Shown: positions 17,237 to 26,519 of the stretch, in pieces | How the letters are laid out: every line of letters starts with the position of its first letter | Position numbering within the stretch: position 1 is the first letter of the stretch | Assembly (NCBI RefSeq): GCF_001045675.1 | Contig: NZ_LEKT01000001.1 | Location: 62,001 to 126,000 of the forward strand | Length of the DNA stretch: 64,000 bases | Direction: 5' to 3' | From: Megasphaera cerevisiae DSM 20462 | GTDB taxonomy: Bacteria; Bacillota; Negativicutes; Veillonellales; Megasphaeraceae | The notes under the pieces: generated by a model | The model's input: only the letters and a program-made list of their open reading frames with translations | Told to the model about the DNA's origin: nothing | Database searches by the model: none | Position numbers and translations under genes: made by a program

Positions 17237-18769
17237 CTATTTCCAAACTAAAATAAGCGCGGCTCCAAATTCTTTTTTAAATTGCTTTACAATCTGTTTC
17301 ATTTCATAGTCCGCTGCATTATAGGTAGCCCCCGGAATAGTTGTAAGGACAAGAACCACGACATTTTCTGCCAGTGTTATATGAATATCTTTTACAATCT
17401 GTTCATATGTCAAATCAGATGCTTCTGCCAGTGCGAGCAGGGTAGAAAGCTTGCGAATCATATCCCAATCTCCTGCCGTTGCCATACTGGCATACCGATA
17501 TGCGCGCAAAGTTTTACGGCTGATACCATGATGAAAACCAGCAATAAAGCCGGCAATCATCTGCTCGCGATGCGTCAATCCATACAACGGGGCATGGCCG
17601 ATCATAAAAGCCGAATGGCGGGCATGATCATAAAAATTGATAATTTTTCCTACATCATGTAAACGGGCCGCTGTCATGAGAAGCAGACGCTCTCTGCCGC
17701 CATAACCATGCAGTACCTTGAGCTGATCAAAAAGCATGCCGGTAATGCGTGTCACCTGATCATAATGCGTACAGTTAATAGTAGTGCCCAATGTACCTAT
17801 AAAATTATTGATACTAAAATCAAGTATATCATCAAACCGCGGTTTATCCATATGCATATATTTGGCATAGTATTCAAAAAATAAACCTTCCCGAAGACCG
17901 CAGCCGCTAACGGTCATAGATAGACTTCCGGAAATATCAAATATTGTTCTGATTACAGCGGCACCGGCGACAATCAAATCTGCCCGCTCACTGGACAAGC
18001 CGGCAATTTTTTTTCGATTGGCACTGGTGCGAGTCGTAATTTGTGTATACAATGTGTTAAAACTATGCAACGAAATAATATAGTTATGAATTTTAGAAAA
18101 CTCATAACTTTCAGCCCGCTGATCCATCTTTGCGAAGTTACGAGCCGTGCCGCCAATACCAACAATAGGAACATCTATTTCTCTGAGCCATTTTATGTCA
18201 GAAAGTTTCTTTTTGACATAACGCAGGCAGTCCTGCAGTACAATCGCATCAATATTGCCCTGCATATTAAATTTTTCCGTCAGTGTAACCGCTCCGATTG
18301 GGATAGATACAGAATGAACGCTTTCCCCATCGCGGACCAGTGTCAATTCAATACTGGCTCCTCCCAAATCAAAAATCAGACAATCCTTCAAAGCAATCGT
18401 ATTAATTACCCCCAGGTAACCCAGATATGCTTCCCGTTCACCAGTAATAATCTTCATTGTTATCCCGGTTTCTGCATTGATTCGTTCCAAAAATTCACTT
18501 CCGTTAGCAGCATTACGAACCGCAGCCGTAGCAACAGCAACGCAGATGTCTATTTTCATCACTTCCATAATGTGCTTATACACATTGAGACACGTCAGAG
18601 CACGATGCATGCCTTCTTCACTTAGTATACCGGTCTGGTTTAAACCCTGTCCCAGGCGAATCGATTCTTTTTCCTGATATTGAAGGGAATACGAGTGGTT
18701 ATCCGCAATCCGGAGCGCGACAAAACGGATCGAGTTTGAACCCAAGTCGATAATGGCTAAATTTTCCAT
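17237..18769 (-). CDS. ppx: Ppx/GppA family exopolyphosphatase with C-terminal HD domain
   Basis: The 510-residue protein has the actin-like Ppx/GppA fold that removes phosphate from polyphosphate or pppGpp. The phosphate loop is IDLGSNSIRF near the start, with VATAAVRNAANG, the catalytic region ITGEREAYLGYLG, and DLGGASIELTLV. An HD-type phosphohydrolase-like domain follows, with LHDVGKIINFYDHARHSAFMI and GFHHG. The ATG at 18769 has GAGG seven bases before it, while the ATG 12 bases further up has none. It stands back to back with a degenerate paralogue and ppk, so it probably takes part in polyphosphate turnover. Confidence 0.9.
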   Translation of the reverse strand: MENLAIIDLGSNSIRFVALRIADNHSYSLQYQEKESIRLGQGLNQTGILSEEGMHRALTCLNVYKHIMEVMKIDICVAVATAAVRNAANGSEFLERINAETGITMKIITGEREAYLGYLGVINTIALKDCLIFDLGGASIELTLVRDGESVHSVSIPIGAVTLTEKFNMQGNIDAIVLQDCLRYVKKKLSDIKWLREIDVPIVGIGGTARNFAKMDQRAESYEFSKIHNYIISLHSFNTLYTQITTRTSANRKKIAGLSSERADLIVAGAAVIRTIFDISGSLSMTVSGCGLREGLFFEYYAKYMHMDKPRFDDILDFSINNFIGTLGTTINCTHYDQVTRITGMLFDQLKVLHGYGGRERLLLMTAARLHDVGKIINFYDHARHSAFMIGHAPLYGLTHREQMIAGFIAGFHHGISRKTLRAYRYASMATAGDWDMIRKLSTLLALAEASDLTYEQIVKDIHITLAENVVVLVLTTIPGATYNAADYEMKQIVKQFKKEFGAALILVWK

Positions 18770-18814
18770 TGTATACCTCATTTCATTATTTCTTTTTATC
18801 GTGTGTGCGTATAT

Positions 18815-18820
18815 ATTATA
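18815..18820 (-). promoter_or_regulatory. Possible -10 box for ppx
   Basis: On the minus strand a perfect TATAAT lies about 50 nt before the ppx start. A -35 match is poor, so this is a candidate only. Confidence 0.35.
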
Positions 18821-18898
18821 CTACATAAAGGCCTTTGCATGTTTTATTTTTTACGCAAAATATACAAAAAAAACGCGGGATATTCTCCTACTTTCATG

Positions 18899-18904
18899 TA
18901 TAAT
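18899..18904 (+). promoter_or_regulatory. Possible -10 box for the Ppx paralogue and ppk
   Basis: A perfect TATAAT lies 67 nt before the chosen start of the degenerate Ppx gene. It lies downstream of earlier in-frame start codons, which argues against using them. The -35 region is weak. Confidence 0.4.
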
Positions 18905-18970
18905 AGATATAATAAACGAGAAATTATGACACATTATAGAATATGGTCAGGAAAAGTGGGGATTCGTATC

Positions 18971-20515
18971 ATGGACAGTCAAACAAAACGTCTTTTTGGT
19001 ATTCTTCATATTGGCACTGTTAATATGACAATGAAAATTATTGCTTATTCATCATTGGAAGATATGGAAATCATTGAAAACGTATCTCACGAAGTAAAGT
19101 ATGGGGAAGAAGTATTTACAAGGCATCATGTAAGTTATCAATCTTTAAATGAAATTTGCCGTATATTATCTGGATTTCGACAGCTGCTGCGTGATTATGA
19201 TGTCAGAGATGTGCGGGTTCTTTCAACAACAGCCATTCGGGAAGCCGATAATTTGCTGAATGTAATTGATCAAATTTATATTCGTACGGGATTTCACGTT
19301 GAAGTAGTCCATATGGCAAAGGAAATTTACTATAAATTTTTCGGCCTTTATTATCACGTATTGCGGGGCACCTTTAATTTTGCTGATAAAGCGGTCCTGC
19401 TGCTGGATATTACCTCCGGCGGCGTCGGCCTTACCTGCTGGAAATCAGATAAGCTGTTGTTTCAGCAAAATGTTCACATCGGCTCCTTGCGTATTTTAGA
19501 AAATTTTACGCCCCGGCAGCGCAGCGAGCTTACTTTTCCAACTGCCGTCCGGGAATATATTTACGGTACGCTGTCACCTTTATGGGCCAGTGTACAGGAG
19601 CATAATATTAAATATATTGTGTTGTCCGGACGGGCAGCTACTTTAATCGGCAACCTGATGAACAAAAAAAAGGATGCCGGCATATGCCTTATTAAACCAG
19701 AAGAATTCCGGCATTTTGTCTATTCTTTTCAAGGAATAACCCCGTTGAAGCTCGTGCAGCGTTTTAATTTGTCCAATAATTTAGCGAATGTCATTATGCC
19801 GACAATATTGCTTTATTACGAATTGCTCCGCATTATCGATGTAGATATGATTGTCATGATGAGTACCACCTTTACAGAAGGGTATTCGATGTATTATGTA
19901 GCTGAACAAACGCACAATTCTTATTTGGACCATCAACGCGGCCTTTTGCTGGATCTAACACGAAGTATGGCCGGTAAATATTTGTACGATCCGAATCATT
20001 CTTCCCGCGTGGAAGAATTCTGCAGTATTTTATTTAATGCTGTATATAAAAAAATCGGTCTGAATTATCAATGCGGTTATTTATTAAAACTGGCATCTAT
20101 TCTGCATGAAACAGGGAAATTCATCAATATTCGCAAACATAATTTATGCACGTATAATTTGATTACAGAAACGGATTTATTTGGGATAACAGATGAAGAA
20201 AAAGAAATATTAGCTAATATTACCTATTATGCTTTTGGAGGGATTTTACAAGAATCTTCTGATAAATATAACCAGCTGACACCGGAACAGAAAGTAATTA
20301 CAGCAAAACTTATTGCCATTTTTCGGCTTGCCGATTCACTCGACAAAAGCCATTTAGGAAAAATAAGCCGAATTCAAGCCGAATTGACCGATACTATGTT
20401 GATCCTTCATTACCGGTCAGAATTAGATATTACCCTTGAACGCTGGACATTTATGAAGACTGCTATCAATTTTGCCGAGGTCTTCGGTATTTCTCCTATG
20501 TTGAGGAAGGGATAA
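18971..20515 (+). CDS. Degenerate Ppx/GppA-HD paralogue next to ppk
   Basis: The 514-residue product aligns by eye along its whole length with the Ppx/GppA-HD protein encoded on the other strand, but key motifs are lost. The phosphate loop DLGSNSIR is ILHIGTVNMTMKI, the DLGGxSxEL motif is DITSGGVGLT, and the HD motif HDVGK is HETGK. The later HH pair has gone. VLSTTAIREADN, corresponding to the family's VATAAxR, is kept. It is probably a non-enzymatic partner or regulator of polyphosphate metabolism; this is inference. The start at 18971 is chosen because it lies after the likely promoter and has a GGGGA sequence upstream. It precedes ppk by three bases. Confidence 0.78.
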   Translation: MDSQTKRLFGILHIGTVNMTMKIIAYSSLEDMEIIENVSHEVKYGEEVFTRHHVSYQSLNEICRILSGFRQLLRDYDVRDVRVLSTTAIREADNLLNVIDQIYIRTGFHVEVVHMAKEIYYKFFGLYYHVLRGTFNFADKAVLLLDITSGGVGLTCWKSDKLLFQQNVHIGSLRILENFTPRQRSELTFPTAVREYIYGTLSPLWASVQEHNIKYIVLSGRAATLIGNLMNKKKDAGICLIKPEEFRHFVYSFQGITPLKLVQRFNLSNNLANVIMPTILLYYELLRIIDVDMIVMMSTTFTEGYSMYYVAEQTHNSYLDHQRGLLLDLTRSMAGKYLYDPNHSSRVEEFCSILFNAVYKKIGLNYQCGYLLKLASILHETGKFINIRKHNLCTYNLITETDLFGITDEEKEILANITYYAFGGILQESSDKYNQLTPEQKVITAKLIAIFRLADSLDKSHLGKISRIQAELTDTMLILHYRSELDITLERWTFMKTAINFAEVFGISPMLRKG

Positions 20516-20518
20516 GTG

Positions 20519-22630
20519 ATGAGGTTGAATTATACAGATCCTGAAAATTTTTTAAACCGGGAATGCACGTGGATAAAATTTAATGAACGGGTATTGCGGG
20601 AAGCTATGGTTCCTTCCAATCCACTGTTAGAGCAATTAAATTTTATAGCCATTGCCGCTTCTAATTTAGATGAATTTTTCATGATTCGCGTTGCCGGTGT
20701 CAAGCATTTGATAGAAAGCGGAATAAAACATATTGATATTTCCGGTATGACACCGCAGGAGCAATTTGAAGCCATTCAGGATATGGTTCACAAACAGGTA
20801 CAGCAGCAATATGCCTATTACAATATTATCCGTAATAAGCTGCGAGAAAACGGTCTGCAATTTATTCACGTCAGCGATTTGAACGAGGAGCAGCATTTAT
20901 GGCTTGAAAGTTATTTTGAACGGGAAATTTATCCTGTGGTTACTCCTATGGCCGTTGATTCGAGCCATCCTTTTCCTTTTCTTTCCAGCTTAAACTTAAA
21001 CCTGGCCGTTCTCCTGCGCAAAAAGCAGTGTGACATATCGGTCAAAACTGCGATCCTGCCCGTGCCATCGTCTGTCATCAAACGTATTATAAAAGTTCCT
21101 AACACCGGTGTCTCAAATGGAACAGAGAAAAAATTTCTTTTTCTTGAAGATATTCTGGGCGCCTTTGCCGAACAATTCTTTTTAGGCTGTGACATTTTGG
21201 AAGTCGTTCCGTTTCGCGTAACCCGCGATGCAGATTTGGACATTGACGATGATGCGGAAGATTTGCTCATTGAAGTAGAAAAATCATTAAAAAAACGCCG
21301 CAAGGGAGCGTCTGTTCGTTTGGAACTTGCATATTCTTCCAGCCGTATGCTGAAAGAATTTCTGAGAAGGGAGTTACAGCTTGAAGAAAAAGACATCTAT
21401 ATGATTTCCGGCCCTTTGGACTGCAAAGTATTCTTTTCCTTTGTCGGAACTGATGGATGCGATAGCCTTCGGTATCCACCAGCCGTGCCGCAGCCATCGT
21501 ATGAATTGGCTGGAATCGATGCTCCAGATTTCTGGTCTGCCATTGCAAAACAGGATATCATGGTTCATCATCCTTATGAAACTTTCACGACAGTGGAAAA
21601 TTTCATCAAGCTTGCGGCTACGGATCCAAACGTTCTTGCCATCAAACAGACCTTATATCGTGTCAGCAGCCGGTCACCTATTATTGCTGCGCTGGCCGAA
21701 GCCGCTGAAAATGGCAAGCAAGTAACTGTTCTGATGGAAGTAAAGGCACGCTTTGATGAAGAAAACAATATATTTATGGCCCGTAAACTGGAGCAAGCTG
21801 GATGCCATGTCATTTATGGCATCATGGGTTTGAAAACCCATTCAAAAATTACGCTTGTCGTACGACATGAGGAAAATGGTATCCGTCGTTATGTTCATCT
21901 GGCAACAGGTAACTATAATGGAAAAACAGCCCGTATCTACACCGATGTAGGAATATTGACCGCTAGTACTCTTATTGGGGTTGACGCTTCGTCTTTTTTT
22001 AATTTATTATCTGGTTATTCTGATCCTCCGCAATGGAACAAGCTGGCCGTTGCCCCCATTAATCTACGCGAATCAATCTATCAGTCAATCGAACAGGAAA
22101 CATCCCTGGCCCGTCAAGGAAAGAAAGCCGTTATCATTGCCAAAATGAATTCCCTTCTTGATAAAGCGGTCATTACCAAATTATACGCAGCCTCGGCTGC
22201 GGGTGTACAAATTAAACTTATTATCCGCGGTATATGCGTACTGCGTCCAGGTCTTCCCGGAATCAGTGAACATATTGAGGTACACAGTATTGTAGGCCGT
22301 TTTTTAGAGCACAGCCGTTTATTTTATTTTTATAACGGCGGCAAGGAAGATGTTTTCATTTCATCTGCGGACTGGATGCCCCGTAATCTAAATGAACGGG
22401 TAGAATTAATGATCCCCGTTGAGTTTCCACCTCACAAAGAACGTATAAAAAGAATTTTATCATTGTATTTTCATGATAATGTCAAAGCATATTCAATGAA
22501 TTCTGATGGAACATACCGATATCTGGCCAAGGAACGAAAAAACGAAGAGCCGGTTCATGCGCAACGGCAGCTTCAATACGAAGCAGAAGAAAAAAATGAT
22601 GAAATAAAACATAAAAACAAGTACTTCTAA
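20519..22630 (+). CDS. ppk: Polyphosphate kinase 1
   Basis: PPK1 makes polyphosphate from ATP. The 703-residue protein has the four-domain PPK1 layout: N-terminal NRECTWIKFNERVLREA and SNLDEFFMIRVAGVK; the middle VTPMAVDSSHPFPFL; and the phospholipase-D-like catalytic halves. The phosphorylated histidine lies in MGLKTHSKITLVVR and the second in FLEHSRLFYFYNGG, followed by SSADWMPRNLNERVEL. A GTG at 20516 is also in frame, but the ATG at 20519 is eight bases from AGGAAGG. It follows the degenerate Ppx gene almost without a gap, so the two are co-transcribed. Confidence 0.96.
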   Translation: MRLNYTDPENFLNRECTWIKFNERVLREAMVPSNPLLEQLNFIAIAASNLDEFFMIRVAGVKHLIESGIKHIDISGMTPQEQFEAIQDMVHKQVQQQYAYYNIIRNKLRENGLQFIHVSDLNEEQHLWLESYFEREIYPVVTPMAVDSSHPFPFLSSLNLNLAVLLRKKQCDISVKTAILPVPSSVIKRIIKVPNTGVSNGTEKKFLFLEDILGAFAEQFFLGCDILEVVPFRVTRDADLDIDDDAEDLLIEVEKSLKKRRKGASVRLELAYSSSRMLKEFLRRELQLEEKDIYMISGPLDCKVFFSFVGTDGCDSLRYPPAVPQPSYELAGIDAPDFWSAIAKQDIMVHHPYETFTTVENFIKLAATDPNVLAIKQTLYRVSSRSPIIAALAEAAENGKQVTVLMEVKARFDEENNIFMARKLEQAGCHVIYGIMGLKTHSKITLVVRHEENGIRRYVHLATGNYNGKTARIYTDVGILTASTLIGVDASSFFNLLSGYSDPPQWNKLAVAPINLRESIYQSIEQETSLARQGKKAVIIAKMNSLLDKAVITKLYAASAAGVQIKLIIRGICVLRPGLPGISEHIEVHSIVGRFLEHSRLFYFYNGGKEDVFISSADWMPRNLNERVELMIPVEFPPHKERIKRILSLYFHDNVKAYSMNSDGTYRYLAKERKNEEPVHAQRQLQYEAEEKNDEIKHKNKYF

Positions 22631-22646
22631 TATGAAATCCGCTTAA

Positions 22647-22690
22647 ACCGTGTCCTTTGTCAGTAGACAATAAGGGCATGGTTTTTTATT
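22647..22690 (+). terminator. Terminator after ppk
   Basis: An 11-bp stem with two G-T pairs (ACCGTGTCCTT with AAGGGCATGGT), a 14-nt loop and a run of T from 22682. Confidence 0.8.
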
Positions 22691-22946
22691 ATTTTTATTT
22701 TTTGTTCAAAACGTATATGCAAACGTTTACATAAAGTGGGAGGAAAGTTCATATAAATGACTTTTTAATTCTGCTAAATACATTTTCTAAAGAATTTTTT
22801 CTTTAATGTGGGAAAATGTGTGGAATAACACCCAAATCGTGATAACCCACCATTTTATCTATTATTTCATACGTTAATATCGGTTTACAAAAAGCTGTGG
22901 AATGTTATATTATCAACTTTTTGTTCTAATTGTAAACCAAATAAAA
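22691..22946. other. Intergenic stretch before the 3D-domain gene
   Basis: About 260 AT-rich bases without a credible gene. They hold the cre-like palindrome reported separately and two GTGGGA-like words whose spacing does not fit a known operator. Nothing else was recognised. Confidence 0.5.
22717..22731 (+). promoter_or_regulatory. Catabolite-responsive element (cre)-like site
   Basis: ATGCAAACGTTTACA matches the CcpA operator consensus WTGNAARCGNWWNCA at every position. It lies after the ppk terminator and about 215 bases before the promoter of the next gene, so its target is uncertain. Confidence 0.4.
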
Positions 22947-22975
22947 TTGACATCAATGTCCTTCTTTGGTAGAAT
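22947..22975 (+). promoter_or_regulatory. Sigma-70-type promoter for the 3D-domain gene
   Basis: A perfect TTGACA (22947-22952) and TAGAAT (22970-22975) are separated by 17 bases; transcription would start about 15 bases before the gene's start codon. Confidence 0.8.
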
Positions 22976-22998
22976 AATGCCAGATTGGGAGGGATTGA

Positions 22999-23976
22999 AT
23001 GAACAAACGATATCAAAGACCTGTAACTCGTATGTATGTTACCTTGATCGCATTATTAATCATCGTTTCCTTGACTGGTTTTATCGACAAAGGAAAATTA
23101 GTAACCATCCATGCGGACGGAACTGTCAAGACCGTATATACGCATGCAATTAATGAAGAAGCGCTTATGCGCGAAAATAAAATCGTGATCGGCTCTTATG
23201 ACGAGCTGCAAGTATCAACACCCAAATTAACAGAAGGAAGTCAGGTAACGGTCTGTCGCGCTGTTCCCGTCACGATTGAGTATAAGGGACAGAAGCAGCA
23301 GGTGCTGTCTGCAAAAAAAACAGTACAGGATGTAGCTGTACAGTATGGATATGATACGGAAGCTTACCGTCCTTACGGTAAAGCAGACGCTGCAGTTGAA
23401 GAAAATATAGTTATTCGTATCGGTGCTCTTTCGAAAAAAACAATTACGGAGGATGAAGTTGTTCCATATGCGGTCGAAAGCATACCTGATGAAAACATAG
23501 GACGTGGAGAGGAACAAATTCTACAAGAAGGTAAGGACGGCCGTAAAAAAGTCACCGTTAATATTGTCAGCTTAGACGGACAGGTTATAGGCAGGGAACC
23601 TGTTTCCACAACCCTTGTAACCGAAATGCAGCCGCTGATCCGCCATGTCGGCACAAAGGAAACGGTAGAAATAAATACGGGGGCTATTTCCAAATACAAA
23701 AAAGTTTTTACAATGGTAGCTACTGCTTATTTACCGACAGATGGAAACGGTGAGGGAATTACGAAGATGGGAACAATTGCCCGCTACGGTGTGGTCGCAG
23801 TAGATCCCAATATCATTCCACTGGGGTCGCGTGTCTTTATTCCCGGCTATGGTTTAGCCACTGCGGAAGATACTGGCGGTGACATTCTCGGAAACCGCAT
23901 TGATCTTTGTATGGAAGATTATAATTCATGTATGCGCTTTGGCCGTCGCACCGTACCCGTTTATGTGTTGGAATAG
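22999..23976 (+). CDS. Membrane-anchored G5 and 3D domain protein (YabE/Rpf2-like)
   Basis: The 325-residue protein has an N-terminal membrane helix or uncleaved signal (about residues 12-28). One or two DUF348-like repeats follow (VTIHADGTVKTVYTHAINEEALMREN; VTIEYKGQKQQVLSAKKTVQDVAVQ), then a G5 domain (VVPYAVESIPDENIGRGEEQILQEGKDG), and a C-terminal 3D domain. In the 3D domain the three conserved aspartates lie around AEDTGGDILGNRIDLCM. 3D domains share the double-psi barrel of lytic transglycosylases, so it probably remodels peptidoglycan outside the membrane. It is a single-gene unit with its own promoter and a hairpin behind it. Confidence 0.9.
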   Translation: MNKRYQRPVTRMYVTLIALLIIVSLTGFIDKGKLVTIHADGTVKTVYTHAINEEALMRENKIVIGSYDELQVSTPKLTEGSQVTVCRAVPVTIEYKGQKQQVLSAKKTVQDVAVQYGYDTEAYRPYGKADAAVEENIVIRIGALSKKTITEDEVVPYAVESIPDENIGRGEEQILQEGKDGRKKVTVNIVSLDGQVIGREPVSTTLVTEMQPLIRHVGTKETVEINTGAISKYKKVFTMVATAYLPTDGNGEGITKMGTIARYGVVAVDPNIIPLGSRVFIPGYGLATAEDTGGDILGNRIDLCMEDYNSCMRFGRRTVPVYVLE

Positions 23977-23989
23977 TTTTTTGATTTTT

Positions 23990-24024
23990 ACAATCGGAAT
24001 CCTTACAGGGATTCCGATTGTGCT
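23990..24024 (+). terminator. Hairpin terminator after 3D-domain gene
   Basis: A perfect 13-bp stem (ACAATCGGAATCC with GGATTCCGATTGT) with a 6-nt loop. The T-tract after it is weak (GCTTTA), so termination may be partial. Confidence 0.6.
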
Positions 24025-24053
24025 TTAATATTACTCAGCTTTTATAAAATAGC

Positions 24054-24082
24054 TTGTACAGCCCATGTACTTATGGTATAAT
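24054..24082 (+). promoter_or_regulatory. Promoter of the rpsB operon
   Basis: TTGTAC (24054-24059) and TATAAT (24077-24082) are spaced by 17 bases, and the -10 box is extended by TGG. Transcription would start near 24089, giving a leader of about 100 nt before rpsB. Confidence 0.78.
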
Positions 24083-24190
24083 ATCAGAGGTTCAAAATAC
24101 ACACGCTTGGTGAGTCTGTGGCTGTGCCGATATTATCCGGTGATGGCAGACAATGACCGGGCGGCGGAAAAAACAGGAGGAATCATAATT

Positions 24191-24925
24191 ATGGCAGTAG
24201 TATCTATGAAACAATTATTAGAAGCAGGGGTTCATTTTGGTCACCAGACACGTCGCTGGAATCCTAAAATGGCTCGTTTTATCTTTACAGAACGTAACGG
24301 TATTTACATTATTGACCTGCAGAAAACTGTAAAGAAGATGGACGAAGCATACAACTTTGTTCGTGATCTGGCACAGGAAGGCGGCCGTGTCTTATTTGTC
24401 GGCACAAAAAAACAGGCACAAGAATCCATTAAAACGGAAGCAGAACGATGCAATCAGTTTTTTGTAAATGAACGTTGGCTCGGCGGTATGCTTACTAACT
24501 TCCAAACGATCGAAAAACGTGTAAAACGTTTGAAAACCTTGGAAAAACAAGCTGAAGACGGCACGTTTGATGTATTACCGAAAAAAGAAGTTACATTGCT
24601 TAAACATGAAATGGAAAAATTGCAGAAGTACCTCGGCGGTATTAAGGATATGAAAAAACTGCCGGATGCTCTCTTTATTATTGATCCTAAAAAAGAAGAA
24701 ATTGCGGTTGCCGAAGCTCGCAAGCTTCATATTCCTATTATTGCGACGGTAGATACAAATTGTGATCCGGATATTATTGACTATCCAATTCCCGCTAATG
24801 ATGATGCTATCCGTGCCGTTAAATTGCTGACAGGCAAGGTTGCCGACGCTGTTCTTGAAGGCAATCAGGGTGAACAGCTTGATGCGGCTGAACAGACTGA
24901 AGAAGTGGCAGCAGAAGAAAACTAA
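24191..24925 (+). CDS. rpsB: 30S ribosomal protein S2
   Basis: Ribosomal protein S2 binds late to the small subunit and is needed for mRNA and S1 binding. The 244-residue protein has the family signatures [39 protein letters not shown] and the C-terminal [31 protein letters not shown] lies before the ATG at 24191; a longer in-frame extension would run across the leader and is rejected. It heads the standard rpsB-tsf-pyrH-frr order. Confidence 0.98.
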   Translation: MAVVSMKQLLEAGVHFGHQTRRWNPKMARFIFTERNGIYIIDLQKTVKKMDEAYNFVRDLAQEGGRVLFVGTKKQAQESIKTEAERCNQFFVNERWLGGMLTNFQTIEKRVKRLKTLEKQAEDGTFDVLPKKEVTLLKHEMEKLQKYLGGIKDMKKLPDALFIIDPKKEEIAVAEARKLHIPIIATVDTNCDPDIIDYPIPANDDAIRAVKLLTGKVADAVLEGNQGEQLDAAEQTEEVAAEEN

Positions 24926-24960
24926 AAAACCGTTCTTTGAGAACTATATGTCTTATATGT

Positions 24961-24990
24961 AAAGGTAAGGAGTGAGAATTCCTTACCTTT
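24961..24990 (+). terminator. Attenuator-like hairpin between rpsB and tsf
   Basis: A perfect 11-bp stem (AAAGGTAAGGA with TCCTTACCTTT) with an 8-nt loop, but only a short T-tract. It could reduce rather than stop transcription into tsf, or define an mRNA end. Confidence 0.5.
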
Positions 24991-25023
24991 ATTAAACTGT
25001 ATATTATTTTTAGGAGGAATATT

Positions 25024-25671
25024 ATGGCTATTACAGCAAGCATGGTAAAAGATTTAAGAACAAAAACCGGTGCCGGTATGATGGACTGCAAAAAGGCACT
25101 TTCAGCAACCAACGGAGATATGGACAAGGCTATCGACTTTCTTCGCGAAAAAGGTCTGGCAGCCGCTGCTAAAAAGGCTGACCGCATCGCAGCTGAAGGT
25201 TTGGTTTATTCTTATATCCATGGCAATGGCCGCATCGGGGTTCTTGTTGAAGTGAATTGTGAAACAGATTTTGTTGCGCAGACAGCCAATTTCAAAGATT
25301 TATGTAAGGATATTGCTATGCAGATTGCTGCAGCAAACCCAACATATTTAAAACGAGAAGATGTTCCCCAGGAAGTGCTGGATCATGAAAAAGAAGTTCT
25401 GCGCCAACAGGCTTTAAATGAAGGCAAACCGGAAAAAATCGTTGAAAAAATGATGGTTGGCCGTTTGGAAAAATTCTATAAGGAAAATTGCCTATTGGAA
25501 CAGGAATTCATCAAGGATTCCGATAAGACAATTCAGCAGGTTATTACAGAAAACATCGCCAAAATCGGCGAAAAAATTGATATTCGCCGTTATTCTCGTT
25601 ATGAATTAGGCGAAGGCCTTGAAAAACGCAATGATGACTTTGTTTCCGAAGTAATGGCACAAGCTAAATAA
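25024..25671 (+). CDS. tsf: Translation elongation factor Ts
   Basis: EF-Ts exchanges GDP for GTP on EF-Tu. The 215-residue protein carries both signatures, [16 protein letters not shown] and [16 protein letters not shown]. It is shorter than the E. coli protein (about 283 residues), as in the short EF-Ts forms of Thermus and some other phyla, because part of the dimerisation core is missing. AGGAGG stands before the ATG. Confidence 0.97.
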   Translation: MAITASMVKDLRTKTGAGMMDCKKALSATNGDMDKAIDFLREKGLAAAAKKADRIAAEGLVYSYIHGNGRIGVLVEVNCETDFVAQTANFKDLCKDIAMQIAAANPTYLKREDVPQEVLDHEKEVLRQQALNEGKPEKIVEKMMVGRLEKFYKENCLLEQEFIKDSDKTIQQVITENIAKIGEKIDIRRYSRYELGEGLEKRNDDFVSEVMAQAK

Positions 25672-25677
25672 GATTTC

Positions 25678-25714
25678 ATAAGAGAACACCTTTTTTCGTG
25701 TTCTCTTATTTTCT
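25678..25714 (+). terminator. Terminator after tsf
   Basis: A 12-bp stem (ATAAGAGAACAC with GTGTTCTCTTAT), 8-nt loop and T-rich tail. pyrH follows within 35 bases, so read-through or a further promoter is likely. Confidence 0.78.
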
Positions 25715-25745
25715 AATTTAAACTTATGTATTACAGGAGGATTTT

Positions 25746-26471
25746 ATGGAAACGAGAAAATTTAAACGTGTTGTATTAAAATTGAGCGGTGAGGCATTGG
25801 CAGGAAACCAAGGATATGGCATTGATCCAGAAACAGTAGAGAAAATCGCAAAGCAGGTGGTGGAAGCGAGCCGATTGGATATTCAAATCGCTATCGTTGT
25901 AGGCGGCGGTAATATTTGGCGTGGTCTTTCGGGCAGCGCCAAAGGGATGGATCGTGTTTCTGCTGATTACATGGGAATGTTGGCCACTGTCATGAATGCG
26001 CTGGCACTGCAAGATGCCATGGAAAATAATGGTGTCGCCACACGAGTTCAGACCGCCATTAATATGCAGCAGGTAGCTGAACCGTATATCCGCCGCCGGG
26101 CTATTCGTCATATGGAAAAAGGCAGAGTGGTCATTTTTGGTGCCGGTACGGGAAACCCTTACTTTTCTACTGATACAACGGCAGCACTTCGTGCTGCTGA
26201 AATCGAAGCAGATGCAATCCTTATGGCAAAAAATGGCGTAGATGGCGTATATGATTGTGATCCGAAGCAACATGCCGACGCAAAAATGTTTAAAAGACTT
26301 TCTTACCTGGATGTAATTAACAAAGATTTAAAAGTCATGGATGCGACCGCTACGACGTTATGCATGAATAATGATATTCCTATCGTTGTATTTAATATCG
26401 ATGTTCCCGGAAATATCATTGCTGCTGCCGGCGGAAAAGATTTAGGTACATTAGTCGACAAAGAAGGCTAA
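25746..26471 (+). CDS. pyrH: UMP kinase
   Basis: UMP kinase makes UDP for RNA, DNA and sugar-nucleotide synthesis; the bacterial enzyme is a hexamer of the amino-acid-kinase fold. The 241-residue protein shows [43 protein letters not shown] and [21 protein letters not shown] precedes the ATG. Position between tsf and frr is standard. Confidence 0.98.
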   Translation: METRKFKRVVLKLSGEALAGNQGYGIDPETVEKIAKQVVEASRLDIQIAIVVGGGNIWRGLSGSAKGMDRVSADYMGMLATVMNALALQDAMENNGVATRVQTAINMQQVAEPYIRRRAIRHMEKGRVVIFGAGTGNPYFSTDTTAALRAAEIEADAILMAKNGVDGVYDCDPKQHADAKMFKRLSYLDVINKDLKVMDATATTLCMNNDIPIVVFNIDVPGNIIAAAGGKDLGTLVDKEG

Positions 26472-26480
26472 ACGCTGTAT

Positions 26481-26494
26481 TATATATATATATA
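26481..26494. repeat. Short TA dinucleotide run between pyrH and frr
   Basis: Seven TA units stand in the 48-base gap between the two genes. They may be a weak hairpin or merely low-complexity sequence; no function is claimed. Confidence 0.6.
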
Positions 26495-26519
26495 ATTTTA
26501 TTTAAGGAAGTGATTCAGA

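Noticed and set aside
18041-18625. 194-codon plus-strand frame antisense to ppx
   Set aside because: Lies wholly within the conserved ppx gene and lacks a ribosome site.
22735-22830. GTGGGA-type words before the 3D-domain gene, considered as an MraZ operator
   Set aside because: The repeats are not spaced by the regular ten bases expected for MraZ boxes, and no division cluster follows.
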